Shown: positions 54,683-63,682, counted from the first letter of the stretch. The stretch is DNA of 64,000 bases from Rhodococcus sp. SMB37 (GCF_004345605.1 NZ_SLVY01000005.1:186001-250000), one strand, 5' to 3'. The notes: generated from the sequence alone by a model not told the origin. A program made the numbers and translations.

Positions 54683-56257
54683 ATGATCCGCCGCAGACGA
54701 ATACGAAAGCTACCGGCCGCATTACTGTCCCTCACGTTGTTCACGTTCGTCGCCGCGTGCGGCGGTACCGACTCCTCCGGCTCGGGTTCCTCCGCTGACG
54801 ATGGCGAACCGGTCGCCGGCGGCTCCGCCACGATCCTGGAGATCGCAGAACCACCGACCCTCGATCCCGCAAAGCTGTCGAACACGTGGGCCCACATGGC
54901 GCCCTTGGGGAATGCACTCTACGGCACCCTCATGATCAACAGCACCGAAGACTTCGAGATCGAATACAAGATGGCCACCGATTTCTCCACCACGGACGGC
55001 GGGACCAATTTCGATCTGAAGCTGCAGCCCGGCCTGACCTTCACCGACGGCACACCCCTCGATGCCGCGGCCGTGAAGTACAACTGGGACCGCCTGAAGG
55101 ATCCGGCGACCGGTTCCACCGCGATCCGCGTCGCCAGTTCGATCGCGAACACCGAGGTGGTCGACCCCGAGACGCTCCGCGTCACCCTGGCTGCACCGAA
55201 CCTCCAATTCGCACAAGGTATCGCTGCGACGTCGCTGAACTGGATCGCCTCCCCCACCGCACTGGAGAAGGGCGCCACTGCATTCGACGAGGACCCGGCG
55301 GGGGCCGGACCGTTCAAGCTGGTGCGCTGGACGCGACAGGGTGAGATCGACATGGAGAAGAACCCCGACTACTGGGACGCACCCAAGCCCTATCTCGACA
55401 CCCTCACCATCCGCACGGCGCACGAGGCCACCCAGCGTATGAACGCAATGATCACCGGCGCAGCGGATCTCGCGTCCGAGTCCAGCGCCAACAACATCAT
55501 CGCCGCCGAATCGCAGGGACTGAACACCGAGGTTGTCCCCACCGGCGGAGGCCAGATCATCGCAATGAACAATCGTCGGGCGCCGTTCGACGACATCCGC
55601 GCCCGACAGGCCGTCCAGCTCGCGTTGGACACCGACAATCTGAACCTCATCGTCTACAACGGCGAGGGTGAGGTGCCGGAAACCCTGTTCGCCGAGGAAT
55701 CCCCGTACTACCAGGACAAGCCCTTCCCCGACACGAACTCCGAGGAAGCGCAGAAGCTGTTCGACGAGCTCGCCGCCGAGGGCAAACCCTTGTCGTTCAC
55801 GTTCATGTCCTATCCGTCCAGTGAGAGCAAGACACTCGCCGAAGCCGTCCAAGCGCAGCTCAGCGCCTACGACAACGTCGATGTGAAGGTCGAGATCCAC
55901 GACATCGCCAACGCACATGCGCGCACCGCGGCACGCGACTTCGACATGTCGATCACGTCGGCGATCATTCAGGATCCCGACTACGGACTCTGGTCGGCCT
56001 TCCACTCCACCTCACCCGGCAACTTCATGGGCGTCGACGACCCGGCACTCGACGAGGCACTCGACCGCGGGCGCGAGTCCGCGTCACAGGACGAACGTAT
56101 CGAAGCCTACAACGCAGTCGAGGATCGACTCGCGGATCTGACCGTCGGCGTCTTCTACACGAAGGCGACACCCGCGGTCATCTACGGCGAGAATGTCCAC
56201 GGCGTCGAGCTCTACACTCTCGGTTCACCTCTGGTGGAAGAGATCTGGATCGGCTGA
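54683..56257 (+). CDS. ABC transporter solute-binding lipoprotein (family 5)
   Basis: A 524-residue extracytoplasmic binding protein. The signal peptide (RRRRIRKLPAALLSLTLFTF) ends in lipobox C26 (VAAC), followed by a Gly/Ser linker. The body has the SBP_bac_5 signatures TLDPAKLSNTWAHM, FDLKLQPGLTFTDGTPLDAAAVKYNWDRL and NPDYWDAPKPYLD. The family binds peptides, nickel or other small solutes. No permease or ATPase genes are adjacent, so it is an orphan that must use components elsewhere or act as a receptor. It may take up the cluster's substrate. Confidence 0.88.
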   Translation: MIRRRRIRKLPAALLSLTLFTFVAACGGTDSSGSGSSADDGEPVAGGSATILEIAEPPTLDPAKLSNTWAHMAPLGNALYGTLMINSTEDFEIEYKMATDFSTTDGGTNFDLKLQPGLTFTDGTPLDAAAVKYNWDRLKDPATGSTAIRVASSIANTEVVDPETLRVTLAAPNLQFAQGIAATSLNWIASPTALEKGATAFDEDPAGAGPFKLVRWTRQGEIDMEKNPDYWDAPKPYLDTLTIRTAHEATQRMNAMITGAADLASESSANNIIAAESQGLNTEVVPTGGGQIIAMNNRRAPFDDIRARQAVQLALDTDNLNLIVYNGEGEVPETLFAEESPYYQDKPFPDTNSEEAQKLFDELAAEGKPLSFTFMSYPSSESKTLAEAVQAQLSAYDNVDVKVEIHDIANAHARTAARDFDMSITSAIIQDPDYGLWSAFHSTSPGNFMGVDDPALDEALDRGRESASQDERIEAYNAVEDRLADLTVGVFYTKATPAVIYGENVHGVELYTLGSPLVEEIWIG

Positions 56258-56265
56258 CCCCGGAG

Positions 56266-56931
56266 TCACTCCGCGAGCCCATCCAGCACTGCGCGGCTCC
56301 CCGACAATCCGAGCCGCGTCGCGCCGGCTTCGAGCATCCGCACCGCGGCCTCCGCGGTGCGGATGCCGCCGCTCGCCTTGATCCCGAGCCTGCCACCGAC
56401 GGTCTCCGCCATGATCCGCACCGCGTGCTCCGAGGCACCGCCGGCGGGATGAAACCCGGTGGAGGTCTTGACGAAGTTCGCGCCGGCCTTCTCCGCCACT
56501 CGGCACACCTCGACGATCGCCTCGTCCGACAGCGCAGCCGACTCGATGATCACCTTGAGTACCACGTCGAACCCGATCGCTTCGCGGACGGTGAGGATAT
56601 CGGCGAGCACGGCGTTGTAATCGGCCGCGACCGCAGCTCCGACGTCGATGACCATGTCCACCTCGCGGGCACCCTGCTCGACGGCGAGGCGCGCCTCGGC
56701 CCCCTTGATGAGCGAATGATGCTTACCCGACGGGAAGCCCACCACCGTCGCGACGACCACGCCGTCCGCGCGCACCGGGAGCATCGACGGTGAGACACAC
56801 ACCGCGTACACACCGAGATCCCGGGCTTCGTCGACGAGGGCCTGCACATCCGCCGCGGACGCTTCGGGCTCGAGCAGGGTGTGGTCGATCATCGAGGCGA
56901 CATGTGAGCGGGAGAACGTGGTATCCGGCAT
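56266..56931 (-). CDS. deoC: deoxyribose-phosphate aldolase
   Basis: Cleaves 2-deoxyribose 5-phosphate to glyceraldehyde 3-phosphate and acetaldehyde. The 221-residue TIM-barrel enzyme has [14 protein letters not shown] at the start, K126 in VLKVIIES, and the Schiff-base K155 in FVKTSTGF. Length is normal. The ATG at 56931 has GGAAAG upstream; one at 56949 would add six residues. It converges with the solute-binding protein gene with an 8-bp gap and matches Rv0478 in the mycobacterial order. Confidence 0.95.
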   Translation of the reverse strand: MPDTTFSRSHVASMIDHTLLEPEASAADVQALVDEARDLGVYAVCVSPSMLPVRADGVVVATVVGFPSGKHHSLIKGAEARLAVEQGAREVDMVIDVGAAVAADYNAVLADILTVREAIGFDVVLKVIIESAALSDEAIVEVCRVAEKAGANFVKTSTGFHPAGGASEHAVRIMAETVGGRLGIKASGGIRTAEAAVRMLEAGATRLGLSGSRAVLDGLAE

Positions 56932-56996
56932 GCCGTCAGCTTTCCACATGTGAAATTCGTTTGCCGGGCCCGACGGTGCCGGCGCACACTGCGGGC

Positions 56997-57525
56997 GTGC
57001 TGATCCGCAGAGAACTCCCGTCCGACGCCGACACCATCGCGGCGATACACCACGACGCGTTCCGGGCGTCCACACCCGCGGGACACGAGCCTGTCGAGCC
57101 CGGCCTGGTCGCGGAACTGCGCGCCGATCCCGCCTGGATTCCACAGCTGTCGCTCGTCGCCGAAGACGCCGACGGAACCGTCATCGGGCACGTCTGTGTC
57201 ACACGCGGGCACATCGGCGATGCCGCAGCGCTCGCGCTCGGCCCGATCGGGGTCCCCCCCCGACCAGCAGGGCGCCGGCGCCGGCGCCGCGTTGATGCAC
57301 GCGGTTCTCGGCGCGGCCGATGCACTCGGCGAGAGCGTCGTGGTCCTGCTCGGCCACCTCGACTTCTACCCTCGATTCGGCTTCGTCCCGGCGGCCGAGC
57401 TGGGGATCATGCCCGATGTCGAGGCGTGGGCTACAACGCATTTCCAGGCCCGCACGCTGAGCTGCTACGACGCGGACACGAAGGGGATGTTCCGGTACGC
57501 CCCACCGTTCTACGAGCTCGGCTAG
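56997..57525 (+). pseudogene. GNAT N-acetyltransferase gene broken by a frameshift at a C8 run
   Basis: The first part reads [22 protein letters not shown] and continues in frame to ALALGPIGV, a normal GNAT N-terminal half. At the run of eight C (57254-57261) the frame breaks; the rest, PDQQGAGAGAALMHAVLGAA with the acetyl-CoA loop and HLDFYPRFGFVPA, continues in another frame to the stop at 57525. Removing one C gives an intact protein of about 175 residues. This may be a true frameshift, a slippage switch or a sequencing error. The GTG at 56997 is the likely start. Confidence 0.85.
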
Positions 57526-57534
57526 ATTCACCGC

Positions 57535-58413
57535 ATGGGCGACGATACGGCGGACACGGCCCGTACGTTCGACGACGCGAGCTACACCTTCGATCTCCTC
57601 ACCGAGACGGTGTGGGGTCCTGCCGGGAGGGCGTTGGCGTTCCAGCTCGGGCTCGGCCCCGGTGACACGGTGCTGGACGCGTGCTGCGGCGCGGGTGCGT
57701 CCGCACTTCCGTCCGCGGCGGCGGTGGGCCCGTCCGGTCGCGTGCACGGCGTCGACATCTCCTCCGACCTCCTCGAGAAAGCGCGGCTGATCGCCGAAGC
57801 ACGGGCACTACAGAACGTCGACTTCGTGTGTGCGGACGTGACGACGTGGGAGGCGCCGTCGGACATTCCCGCCGAGGGGTACGACGCGCTCGCGATCTCC
57901 TACGGCGTGTTCTTCCTTCCCGACATGCATCGCGCATTCGCACGTCTCGTCGGTCTCGTCCGCCACGGCGGCCGGGTGGGCGTGACGGTGTGGCGGGAGG
58001 GGGCCATGTCGGAGTACGCCCAGGTCGTGTTCGACGTCGCATCACGATTCAGCCCCGAGCTCGCCGAACGCGGGTCGCTGCGTGCACGGACTCCCCTCGG
58101 CGAGATCGACACTCCCCGCACGTTCGAGGCGTGGATGGCCGACGCCGGTACCCACTCCGTCGACGTGCGTGTCCTGTCGAACCTTCTGCCCGCTACCGAC
58201 GAACTGTGCTGGAATCTGGTCACGGGCAGCGGGTATCGGGCGGCGCTGAACGGTCTCGACGACGAGGAGATCGCGGCGGTCCGCCGCGGCATCGCCGACG
58301 AGGTGACAGCGCGCGGGATCCACACGATCGACTTCACCACGCTCGTGGGCACCGCTACCGTGCGACGTCCCCCGACCGCCGCTTCGGCACACCTGACACA
58401 ATCGCGAGCATGA
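57535..58413 (+). CDS. class I SAM-dependent methyltransferase
   Basis: A 292-residue methyltransferase of the UbiE/MenG-like type. It has motif I VLDACCGAGASALPSAAAVG, the acidic GVDISSDLLEKAR, the CADVTTW segment and the AISYGVFFLPDMHRAFARLV post-motif. The substrate is unknown. The ATG at 57535 lies 9 bp after the GNAT stop, and its stop overlaps the purU start (ATGA), so GNAT-methyltransferase-purU may be one transcript. Confidence 0.85.
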   Translation: MGDDTADTARTFDDASYTFDLLTETVWGPAGRALAFQLGLGPGDTVLDACCGAGASALPSAAAVGPSGRVHGVDISSDLLEKARLIAEARALQNVDFVCADVTTWEAPSDIPAEGYDALAISYGVFFLPDMHRAFARLVGLVRHGGRVGVTVWREGAMSEYAQVVFDVASRFSPELAERGSLRARTPLGEIDTPRTFEAWMADAGTHSVDVRVLSNLLPATDELCWNLVTGSGYRAALNGLDDEEIAAVRRGIADEVTARGIHTIDFTTLVGTATVRRPPTAASAHLTQSRA

Positions 58414-59297
58414 CTCGTTCCACCTCGACCGACGACCGCCGTTACGTGTTGACCCTGGGCTGCCCCGACAGCACCGGGATCGTCGCGAAGATCTCCACCT
58501 TCCTCGCGGAGGTCGGAGGGTCGATCGTCGAGGCCGCTTACCACGCCGATCAGGACAACGGCTGGTTCTTCACCCGCCAGGCGGTGCGGGCCTCATCCAT
58601 CCCGTTCGGCATCGACGAGTTGCGGGAGCAGTTCGCCGTGGTGGCGGACGGGATCGGCCCGGACACCGAGTGGACGCTGTCCGACACCGGCCAGCGCAAG
58701 CGCGTAGTGCTGCTCGTCAGCAAGGAAGCACACTGTCTGCACGACCTGCTCGGCCGGGTCGCGGCCGGTGAGCTCCAGGCCGAGGTGTGCGCTGTGGTGG
58801 GCAACCACCGCGACCTCGAGAAGGTCGCGCGCCGCCACGGCATCGACTACCACTACGTCTCGTTCCCGTCCGATCCCGCCGAGCGCGGCCCGGCCTTCGA
58901 ACAGGTTCGTAAGATCGTCGACGCGCACGATCCGCACGCTGTCGTCCTCGCACGGTTCATGCAGGTCCTGCCTGCCGACCTGTGCGACCACTGGGCCGGA
59001 CGCGCCATCAACATCCACCACAGCTTTCTGCCGTCGTTCGTGGGTGCCCGGCCGTACCATCAGGCCTTCACCCGCGGCGTGAAGCTCATCGGCGCGACGT
59101 GCCACTACGTGACGGCAGAACTCGACGCAGGTCCGATCATCGAGCAGGACGTCATCCGAGTGAGCCACCATGACAGCGTGGCCGACATGGTGCGACAGGG
59201 ACGCGATGTGGAGAAGCTCGTCCTCTCCCGCGGTCTGCGCTGGCACCTCGAGGATCGGGTACTCGTGCACGGCCGGAAGACCGTGATCTTCAACTGA
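58410..59297 (+). CDS. purU: formyltetrahydrofolate deformylase
   Basis: Hydrolyses 10-formyl-THF to formate and THF, balancing one-carbon pools and supplying formate. The 295-residue protein has an N-terminal ACT-like domain (RRYVLTLGCPDSTGIVAKISTFLAEVGGSI) and a formyltransferase-fold domain with AINIHHSFLPSFVGARPYHQAF (catalytic His), GATCHYVTAELDAGPIIEQD and a final conserved helix. Length is normal. The ATG start is coupled to the methyltransferase stop. Confidence 0.95.
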   Translation: MTRSTSTDDRRYVLTLGCPDSTGIVAKISTFLAEVGGSIVEAAYHADQDNGWFFTRQAVRASSIPFGIDELREQFAVVADGIGPDTEWTLSDTGQRKRVVLLVSKEAHCLHDLLGRVAAGELQAEVCAVVGNHRDLEKVARRHGIDYHYVSFPSDPAERGPAFEQVRKIVDAHDPHAVVLARFMQVLPADLCDHWAGRAINIHHSFLPSFVGARPYHQAFTRGVKLIGATCHYVTAELDAGPIIEQDVIRVSHHDSVADMVRQGRDVEKLVLSRGLRWHLEDRVLVHGRKTVIFN

Positions 59298-59333
59298 GCA
59301 TGAAACCACGCAGACCGCTGCCAGACTGGATGC

Positions 59334-59747
59334 ATGGCAGCCCCTGCACGAGTGCCGACAGACCTGCTCCGGCACCTGCGCCGCGCGCGCGATCTCGCTG
59401 ACCGCGATTACGCCGAGCCACTGGACATCGGTGAACTCGCCGCCACAGCAGGAGTATCGAAGTACCACTTCCTTCGCTGTTTCGCGGTGGTGTACGGCAA
59501 GACTCCGGGTGCATATCTCGCGGAGCGCCGCGTGGAACGCGCCCAGGACCTGCTCCGTGCGACGAACCTGACGGTCACCGAGATCTGCCACCTCGTGGGG
59601 TACACCAGCGTCGGGTCGTTCAGCGCCAAGTTCCGTCAGTCGGTCGGCACGTCCCCGTCTGTGTACCAGGCGAAGTTCGCCGACCGCGAGGCGCCGCGCA
59701 TCCCCGGCTGCTACGTGTTCATGCACGGGTTGAGCGACCGGCGTTGA
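59334..59747 (+). CDS. single-domain AraC family regulator
   Basis: A 137-residue protein that is essentially only the two-helix-turn-helix AraC DNA-binding domain: LDIGELAATAGVSKYHFLRCFAVVYGKTPGAYLAERRVERAQDLL and TVTEICHLVGYTSVGSFSAKFRQSVGTSP. It lacks the usual effector domain. It lies 52 bp before a VOC-family gene; AraC-VOC pairs are common in actinobacteria, so it probably controls that gene. Confidence 0.88.
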   Translation: MAAPARVPTDLLRHLRRARDLADRDYAEPLDIGELAATAGVSKYHFLRCFAVVYGKTPGAYLAERRVERAQDLLRATNLTVTEICHLVGYTSVGSFSAKFRQSVGTSPSVYQAKFADREAPRIPGCYVFMHGLSDRR

Positions 59748-59799
59748 ACGCCGCAATTTCCGAGAAGCACGGTCCGTTGCACGGACATAGGTTGGTCAC

Positions 59800-60231
59800 A
59801 TGATCACCAACGTTTCGCTTGTCACGCTGTGGGTTACCGACCAGGACGACGCCAAGAAGTTCTATCTCGAGACCTTGGGTTTCGTCGAGGGCACCGATGC
59901 AGCCCTGGGCGACGGGTTCCGATGGGTGACGATCCTGCATCCCGACCACCCGGAACTCGAAATCACCCTCATGACACCGGGTCCGCCGCTCGACTCCGCC
60001 ATGGCGGAGTCGATCCGTCGGTCTCTGGCCGCCGGGACGATGGGTGGATTCGGCCTTGCCACCACCGACTGTCACAAGACCTACAGAGATCTGGTTGCCA
60101 AAGGAGTGGAGTTCACGCAGCCGCCCGCCGAGAGGCCCTACGGCATCGAGGCGGTGATGCGGGACAACTCCGGCAACTGGCTGGTGCTCGTCGAGAAGCG
60201 GGAGTACAACGGAGAAGACTTCCCGCACTGA
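59800..60231 (+). CDS. VOC superfamily (glyoxalase/bleomycin-resistance-like) protein
   Basis: A 143-residue protein with two beta-alpha-beta-beta-beta modules: VSLVTLWVTDQDDAKKFYLETLGF and GGFGLATTDCHKTYRDLVAKGVEF, ending with the metal-side RDNSGNWLVLVEKRE. Members bind a metal and act as glyoxalases, dioxygenases or resistance proteins. The particular activity is not evident. It likely forms a unit with the AraC regulator. Confidence 0.86.
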   Translation: MITNVSLVTLWVTDQDDAKKFYLETLGFVEGTDAALGDGFRWVTILHPDHPELEITLMTPGPPLDSAMAESIRRSLAAGTMGGFGLATTDCHKTYRDLVAKGVEFTQPPAERPYGIEAVMRDNSGNWLVLVEKREYNGEDFPH

Positions 60232-60285
60232 CGACTGTGCTCGAAGGGACTCCTGTCAAGAGGGGCTCCGGTACAGGCCTTCTGC

Positions 60286-61329
60286 TCAGGACACAGTCAC
60301 TCCGGCGCGCTCCACGAGATGCAGCATCTCGTCGTCGAACGCATCGATGGCCTCGACGGAACTCATGTGGCCTACACCGTCCAGAACGACCAGCCGCTCG
60401 AGATTTCCGGCCTGCTCGAGGCCTGCCGCGAGCCGGCGCGCATGCACCGGAGGTGTGAGCCGGTCGGCAGTTCCGACCAGCACGGTCGTGGGGACGTCGA
60501 GGTTCTCGAGGCCTTCATGGATGTCGAGGGTGCTCAGCGCGAAGCCCCAGCCACCACGTGTGTGCGGTGGGCACCCGAGCACGATCTTCTCGCAGAAGTC
60601 GACCTCGGCCACGCTCGCCGATGGTGAAAGTGCCACGTATTTGAGAGCCCGCGTGGTGAACTTCGATTCCACCAGTGGCACCCGCGCACCCATCAGCGGA
60701 CGCGCCATCTTCACCGGTACCCGAGGGAAGCGTTCGGGCAGTGCGATCAATGCGGCGTCCGCGACGAGGTTGTCCATCCCGGTGCTGGCCAGGAGCACAC
60801 CCGCGGCCTTCTCGGAGACCTGCTCGGGGAATCGCTCGGCCCACGCGATGATGCTCATCCCGCCCATGCTGTGCCCGGCAAGCACCGCTTTGCGTCCGGC
60901 CGGGACCACCGCAGCGAGGACCGCTGCGAGGTCGTCGGCGAGGACGTCCGGGCCGAGTCGGCGCGTTCCGGCTTCGCTGGCGCCGTGTCCGCGCTGGTCG
61001 TACACGACTACCCGGTATCTGTCGGCGAAGGCGTTGATCTGCGGGGTCCAGTACATCCCGTTGCACGTCCACCCGTGGCTGAACACGAGGGGCTGTGCAT
61101 CCGGATCGCCATAGGCGAGCACGCGGAGCCGGGCGCCGTCGTCCGTCCGGACCTCGATCTCCTCGGCTTCCAGGCTCGGAGTGGCGAGCAATGCGTGGGG
61201 AGCCACATCCGTCGTCCGCACCACCGTGGAGCGGGGGCGACGAGCCGCAACCATGCCTGCCGCGGCACCGGCGAGTGCGCTCGCTCCGATCGCGAGCAGC
61301 GTGGCCTGACGACGGGTGGGCTTCTTCAC
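60286..61329 (-). CDS. membrane-anchored alpha/beta hydrolase
   Basis: A 347-residue alpha/beta hydrolase with an N-terminal hydrophobic segment (ATLLAIGASALAGAAAGMVA) after KKPTRR, either an uncleaved anchor or export signal. The core has VFSHGWTCNG, VYDQRGHGASE, the nucleophile elbow AGHSMGGMS, LVGTADRLTPP with the acid and VGHMSSVEA with the His. The GTG at 61329 has AGGAGA five to six bases upstream. It is an 83-bp step after the AurF-like gene, so they may share a transcript. Confidence 0.87.
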   Translation of the reverse strand: MKKPTRRQATLLAIGASALAGAAAGMVAARRPRSTVVRTTDVAPHALLATPSLEAEEIEVRTDDGARLRVLAYGDPDAQPLVFSHGWTCNGMYWTPQINAFADRYRVVVYDQRGHGASEAGTRRLGPDVLADDLAAVLAAVVPAGRKAVLAGHSMGGMSIIAWAERFPEQVSEKAAGVLLASTGMDNLVADAALIALPERFPRVPVKMARPLMGARVPLVESKFTTRALKYVALSPSASVAEVDFCEKIVLGCPPHTRGGWGFALSTLDIHEGLENLDVPTTVLVGTADRLTPPVHARRLAAGLEQAGNLERLVVLDGVGHMSSVEAIDAFDDEMLHLVERAGVTVS

Positions 61330-61412
61330 GTGTGTTCTCCTGAGTGCGCGCCGGTGGACTTGGCGATCGGGTGTCGGTGTGGTGTCGAGTCGGTGTCGGG
61401 TGGGCACGCGGC

Positions 61413-62357
61413 TCACAGCACGTGCGCATTGCGGAGCAGGTGGGCCGACGGACCACCGATCAGACCCACCGAGTCGAGGAACTCGACCGTCCGTCGCGCG
61501 CCCTGCCGCAGTTTGTCGTGGTAGTGCGTATTTGCGCGGGCCGCGGCCTTGGCTTCGGCAATGTCGAGGCCCGCCGCCGCGTAGACCTGGTCGTTGATCA
61601 GGTTGGTCACGATCAGGTAGCCGGACACGCCCAGATGCATGCGCACGTACGCGCGCTGTGCCCGCGTGGCCTTACGCATCCTGCGTTCGGTTTCCTCGCG
61701 CGCGTAGCGAATGTGCCGTGACTCTTCGACAACGTGGATGTGGCTGACCGTGCGGGTGAGCGGCTGGACGCGCTCGTCGCGCATGAAATCGCGCTGCATC
61801 ATGTCCAGGATCTCTTCGGCGAACAGCGTGGCGCCGAACGCGAGCGCACCCGATGCGACGGCTTTGAACCCTCGTCCGCTCACGCGGATCCATTTCTTCG
61901 GCCGGTACGACGGCACGCCGAGTCGCTTCGCCGAGCGCGCGAACATGATGGAGTGACGGCATTCGTCGGCGATCTCGGTGAGACCGAACTGGACGTACTC
62001 GCTGGAAGGATCTTGCTGGTAGAGGTCCCGGATGAGCATCTGCATCAGGATCATCTCGAACCAGATGCCCGTCCCGGCGATACTCGCCGCTTCATGCGTG
62101 GTGAGGGTGATCCGCTGCTGCTCCGGCATCCGCTCCCACAGGTCGGTGCCGTACAGACTGGACCATTCGGGAGTCATGCCGTATTTGTCGTCCGGGATCG
62201 GGGCGTCCCAGTCGATTTCGAAAGCAGGATCATACGACTTACGTGCCGACGAGTCGAGAAGTCGTTGCGCTGTGCCCTGCTTTCCGTCGGTTGCGGACGA
62301 CCCGCGTACCCGACCGGGCGCACTCTCGATCGACCCGTTGGTTCGAGTGATGGACAT
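61413..62357 (-). CDS. AurF-like diiron oxygenase
   Basis: A 314-residue helical protein of the AurF (p-aminobenzoate N-oxygenase) family. Iron-ligand helices are seen in TTHEAASIAGTGIWFE, FGLTEIADECRHSIMFAR, FAEEILDMMQRDF and HIHVVEESRHIRYAREE, giving the Glu and His set of a non-haem diiron centre. AurF members oxidise aryl amines to nitro groups, but many actinobacterial relatives are uncharacterised. It is upstream of an alpha/beta hydrolase. The ATG at 62357 is clear. Confidence 0.85.
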   Translation of the reverse strand: MSITRTNGSIESAPGRVRGSSATDGKQGTAQRLLDSSARKSYDPAFEIDWDAPIPDDKYGMTPEWSSLYGTDLWERMPEQQRITLTTHEAASIAGTGIWFEMILMQMLIRDLYQQDPSSEYVQFGLTEIADECRHSIMFARSAKRLGVPSYRPKKWIRVSGRGFKAVASGALAFGATLFAEEILDMMQRDFMRDERVQPLTRTVSHIHVVEESRHIRYAREETERRMRKATRAQRAYVRMHLGVSGYLIVTNLINDQVYAAAGLDIAEAKAAARANTHYHDKLRQGARRTVEFLDSVGLIGGPSAHLLRNAHVL

Positions 62358-62465
62358 CGCGAACCACCTCGCCTCGATTAATATCCGTTACTCGAAGTGT
62401 CATTATCTGGATCACACTTGTCAAGTAAGCCGGCCGAGACGATCGCCGATCAGTGCTGACAGGCA

Positions 62466-62756
62466 CTACCAGCGCGGTTTTTGGACCTCCTCCACACGCG
62501 GGCGCACGTCCACCAGGTATACGCAGACCGCGACCACCGCGATGATGCCGAGTATCCCGACTGCACCGAAGAGCAACAGGACGATCAGCGCGGCCGCGAG
62601 AATTCCGAGCCATACGGGTTTGGTGAGCTTGTCTACCGCGGGAAACGCCTCGGTAGGTTGACGAACTGCATGGAACAACGCGAAGCCGGCTCCGACAAGT
62701 GCAATGACCTGTAGGGCGAGCATTATCAGACCGGCAAGAGAATCGATATTCGGCAC
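62466..62756 (-). CDS. DUF2516 family membrane protein
   Basis: A 96-residue protein with two or three membrane helices (LIMLALQVIALVGAGFALFHAV, and KPVWLGILAAALIVLLLFGAVGILGIIAVVAVCVYLV as one long or two short spans) and a short charged end. It belongs to DUF2516 and lies beside the hbhA-like gene, as in mycobacteria (Rv0475-Rv0476). Function is unknown. The start is a GTG. Confidence 0.87.
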   Translation of the reverse strand: MPNIDSLAGLIMLALQVIALVGAGFALFHAVRQPTEAFPAVDKLTKPVWLGILAAALIVLLLFGAVGILGIIAVVAVCVYLVDVRPRVEEVQKPRW

Positions 62757-62844
62757 AGTACCCAGTCTACGAGAATCGGCTCCCGCGCAACTTCATGCGC
62801 GGGAGCCGATCGAGATCGACCCGGTCGGGGCCGGGTCACTGCAG

Positions 62845-63681
62845 TCAGGCGCCGGTGGTCTTGCGCGGCGCAGCCTTCTTCGCGGGAGCCTTCGCAACGG
62901 TCTTGGCCGGGGCCTTCTTCGCGGGAGCCTTGGCCGGAGCCGACTTCGCGACGGGCTTCGAAGCAGCCTGCTCGGCCTTCTCCGTCACGGTCTCCGCAGC
63001 CTCGTCCACGTCGTCCTTGACGGATTCGACGCGAGTTGCAGCCTCACCGCTCGCCTCCTCGGCCTGATCGCCGAGCTCGAGGACGCGAAGGGCAGCGTCG
63101 TCGCCGGCGTCGGCGATCGCGTCGCCGACCTCGGTGGCCGTCTCGGAGATGCGGTCCGCAGTGAGTCCGGCGAACTTGGCGGCCTGCTCACCGACCGTGC
63201 GCGTCTGCCGAGCGACGGTGCCCAGGGCATCTTCGGTGAGGTCGACGACGTCGCCGAAGGCGGCCTCGGCGCGGCCGAGACGCTCTTCGACGGCAGGCTG
63301 CTGACGCAGCCGCTCGATGGTCTCCTCGCCACGCTCGGCGAATGCGGTGTAGAGGTCGGATGCGACCTTCAGGTAAGCCTCGGCGACCTTGCGCAGCTCC
63401 TCGGCACTGAAGCGTTCACGCAGGTCCGCGAGCTCTTCGGGAAGCTCTGCGGGCAGCTCGCCCAGGCGGGACCGCAGAGACTCGATGGTCTCGGTCAGAT
63501 CGGCCGGGACCGAAGCGATGCGCTCGCGTGCCGTCTCGACGCGGTCGTTCACGTCGACCTGAGTATTCTCGGCGCGCTCCCGCACCTGGGCGACGACATC
63601 GGCGACGGCCTGGACGACGGCATCGCCGGCACCGACCGCGGCGTAGAGGGATGTTCGGAGTGCAACGTTGGGATCGGTCAT
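62845..63681 (-). CDS. heparin-binding haemagglutinin-like surface protein (HbhA-like)
   Basis: A 278-residue protein with the HbhA layout: a short N-terminal hydrophobic stretch, a long helical coiled-coil region (about 25-215) rich in Glu, Ala, Arg and Asp, and a C-terminal tail of Lys/Ala/Pro repeats (APAKKAPAK-type), the part that binds sulphated sugars in mycobacterial HbhA. In non-pathogens it is linked to aggregation and lipid inclusions. It follows the HTH regulator with no gap beyond a base or two. Confidence 0.88.
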   Translation of the reverse strand: MTDPNVALRTSLYAAVGAGDAVVQAVADVVAQVRERAENTQVDVNDRVETARERIASVPADLTETIESLRSRLGELPAELPEELADLRERFSAEELRKVAEAYLKVASDLYTAFAERGEETIERLRQQPAVEERLGRAEAAFGDVVDLTEDALGTVARQTRTVGEQAAKFAGLTADRISETATEVGDAIADAGDDAALRVLELGDQAEEASGEAATRVESVKDDVDEAAETVTEKAEQAASKPVAKSAPAKAPAKKAPAKTVAKAPAKKAAPRKTTGA

Positions 63682-63682
63682 G

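Noticed and set aside
54478-54798. 106-codon plus-strand frame before the solute-binding protein gene
   Set aside because: It is Arg-rich, overlaps the signal-peptide region of the real gene in another frame and has no ribosome site.
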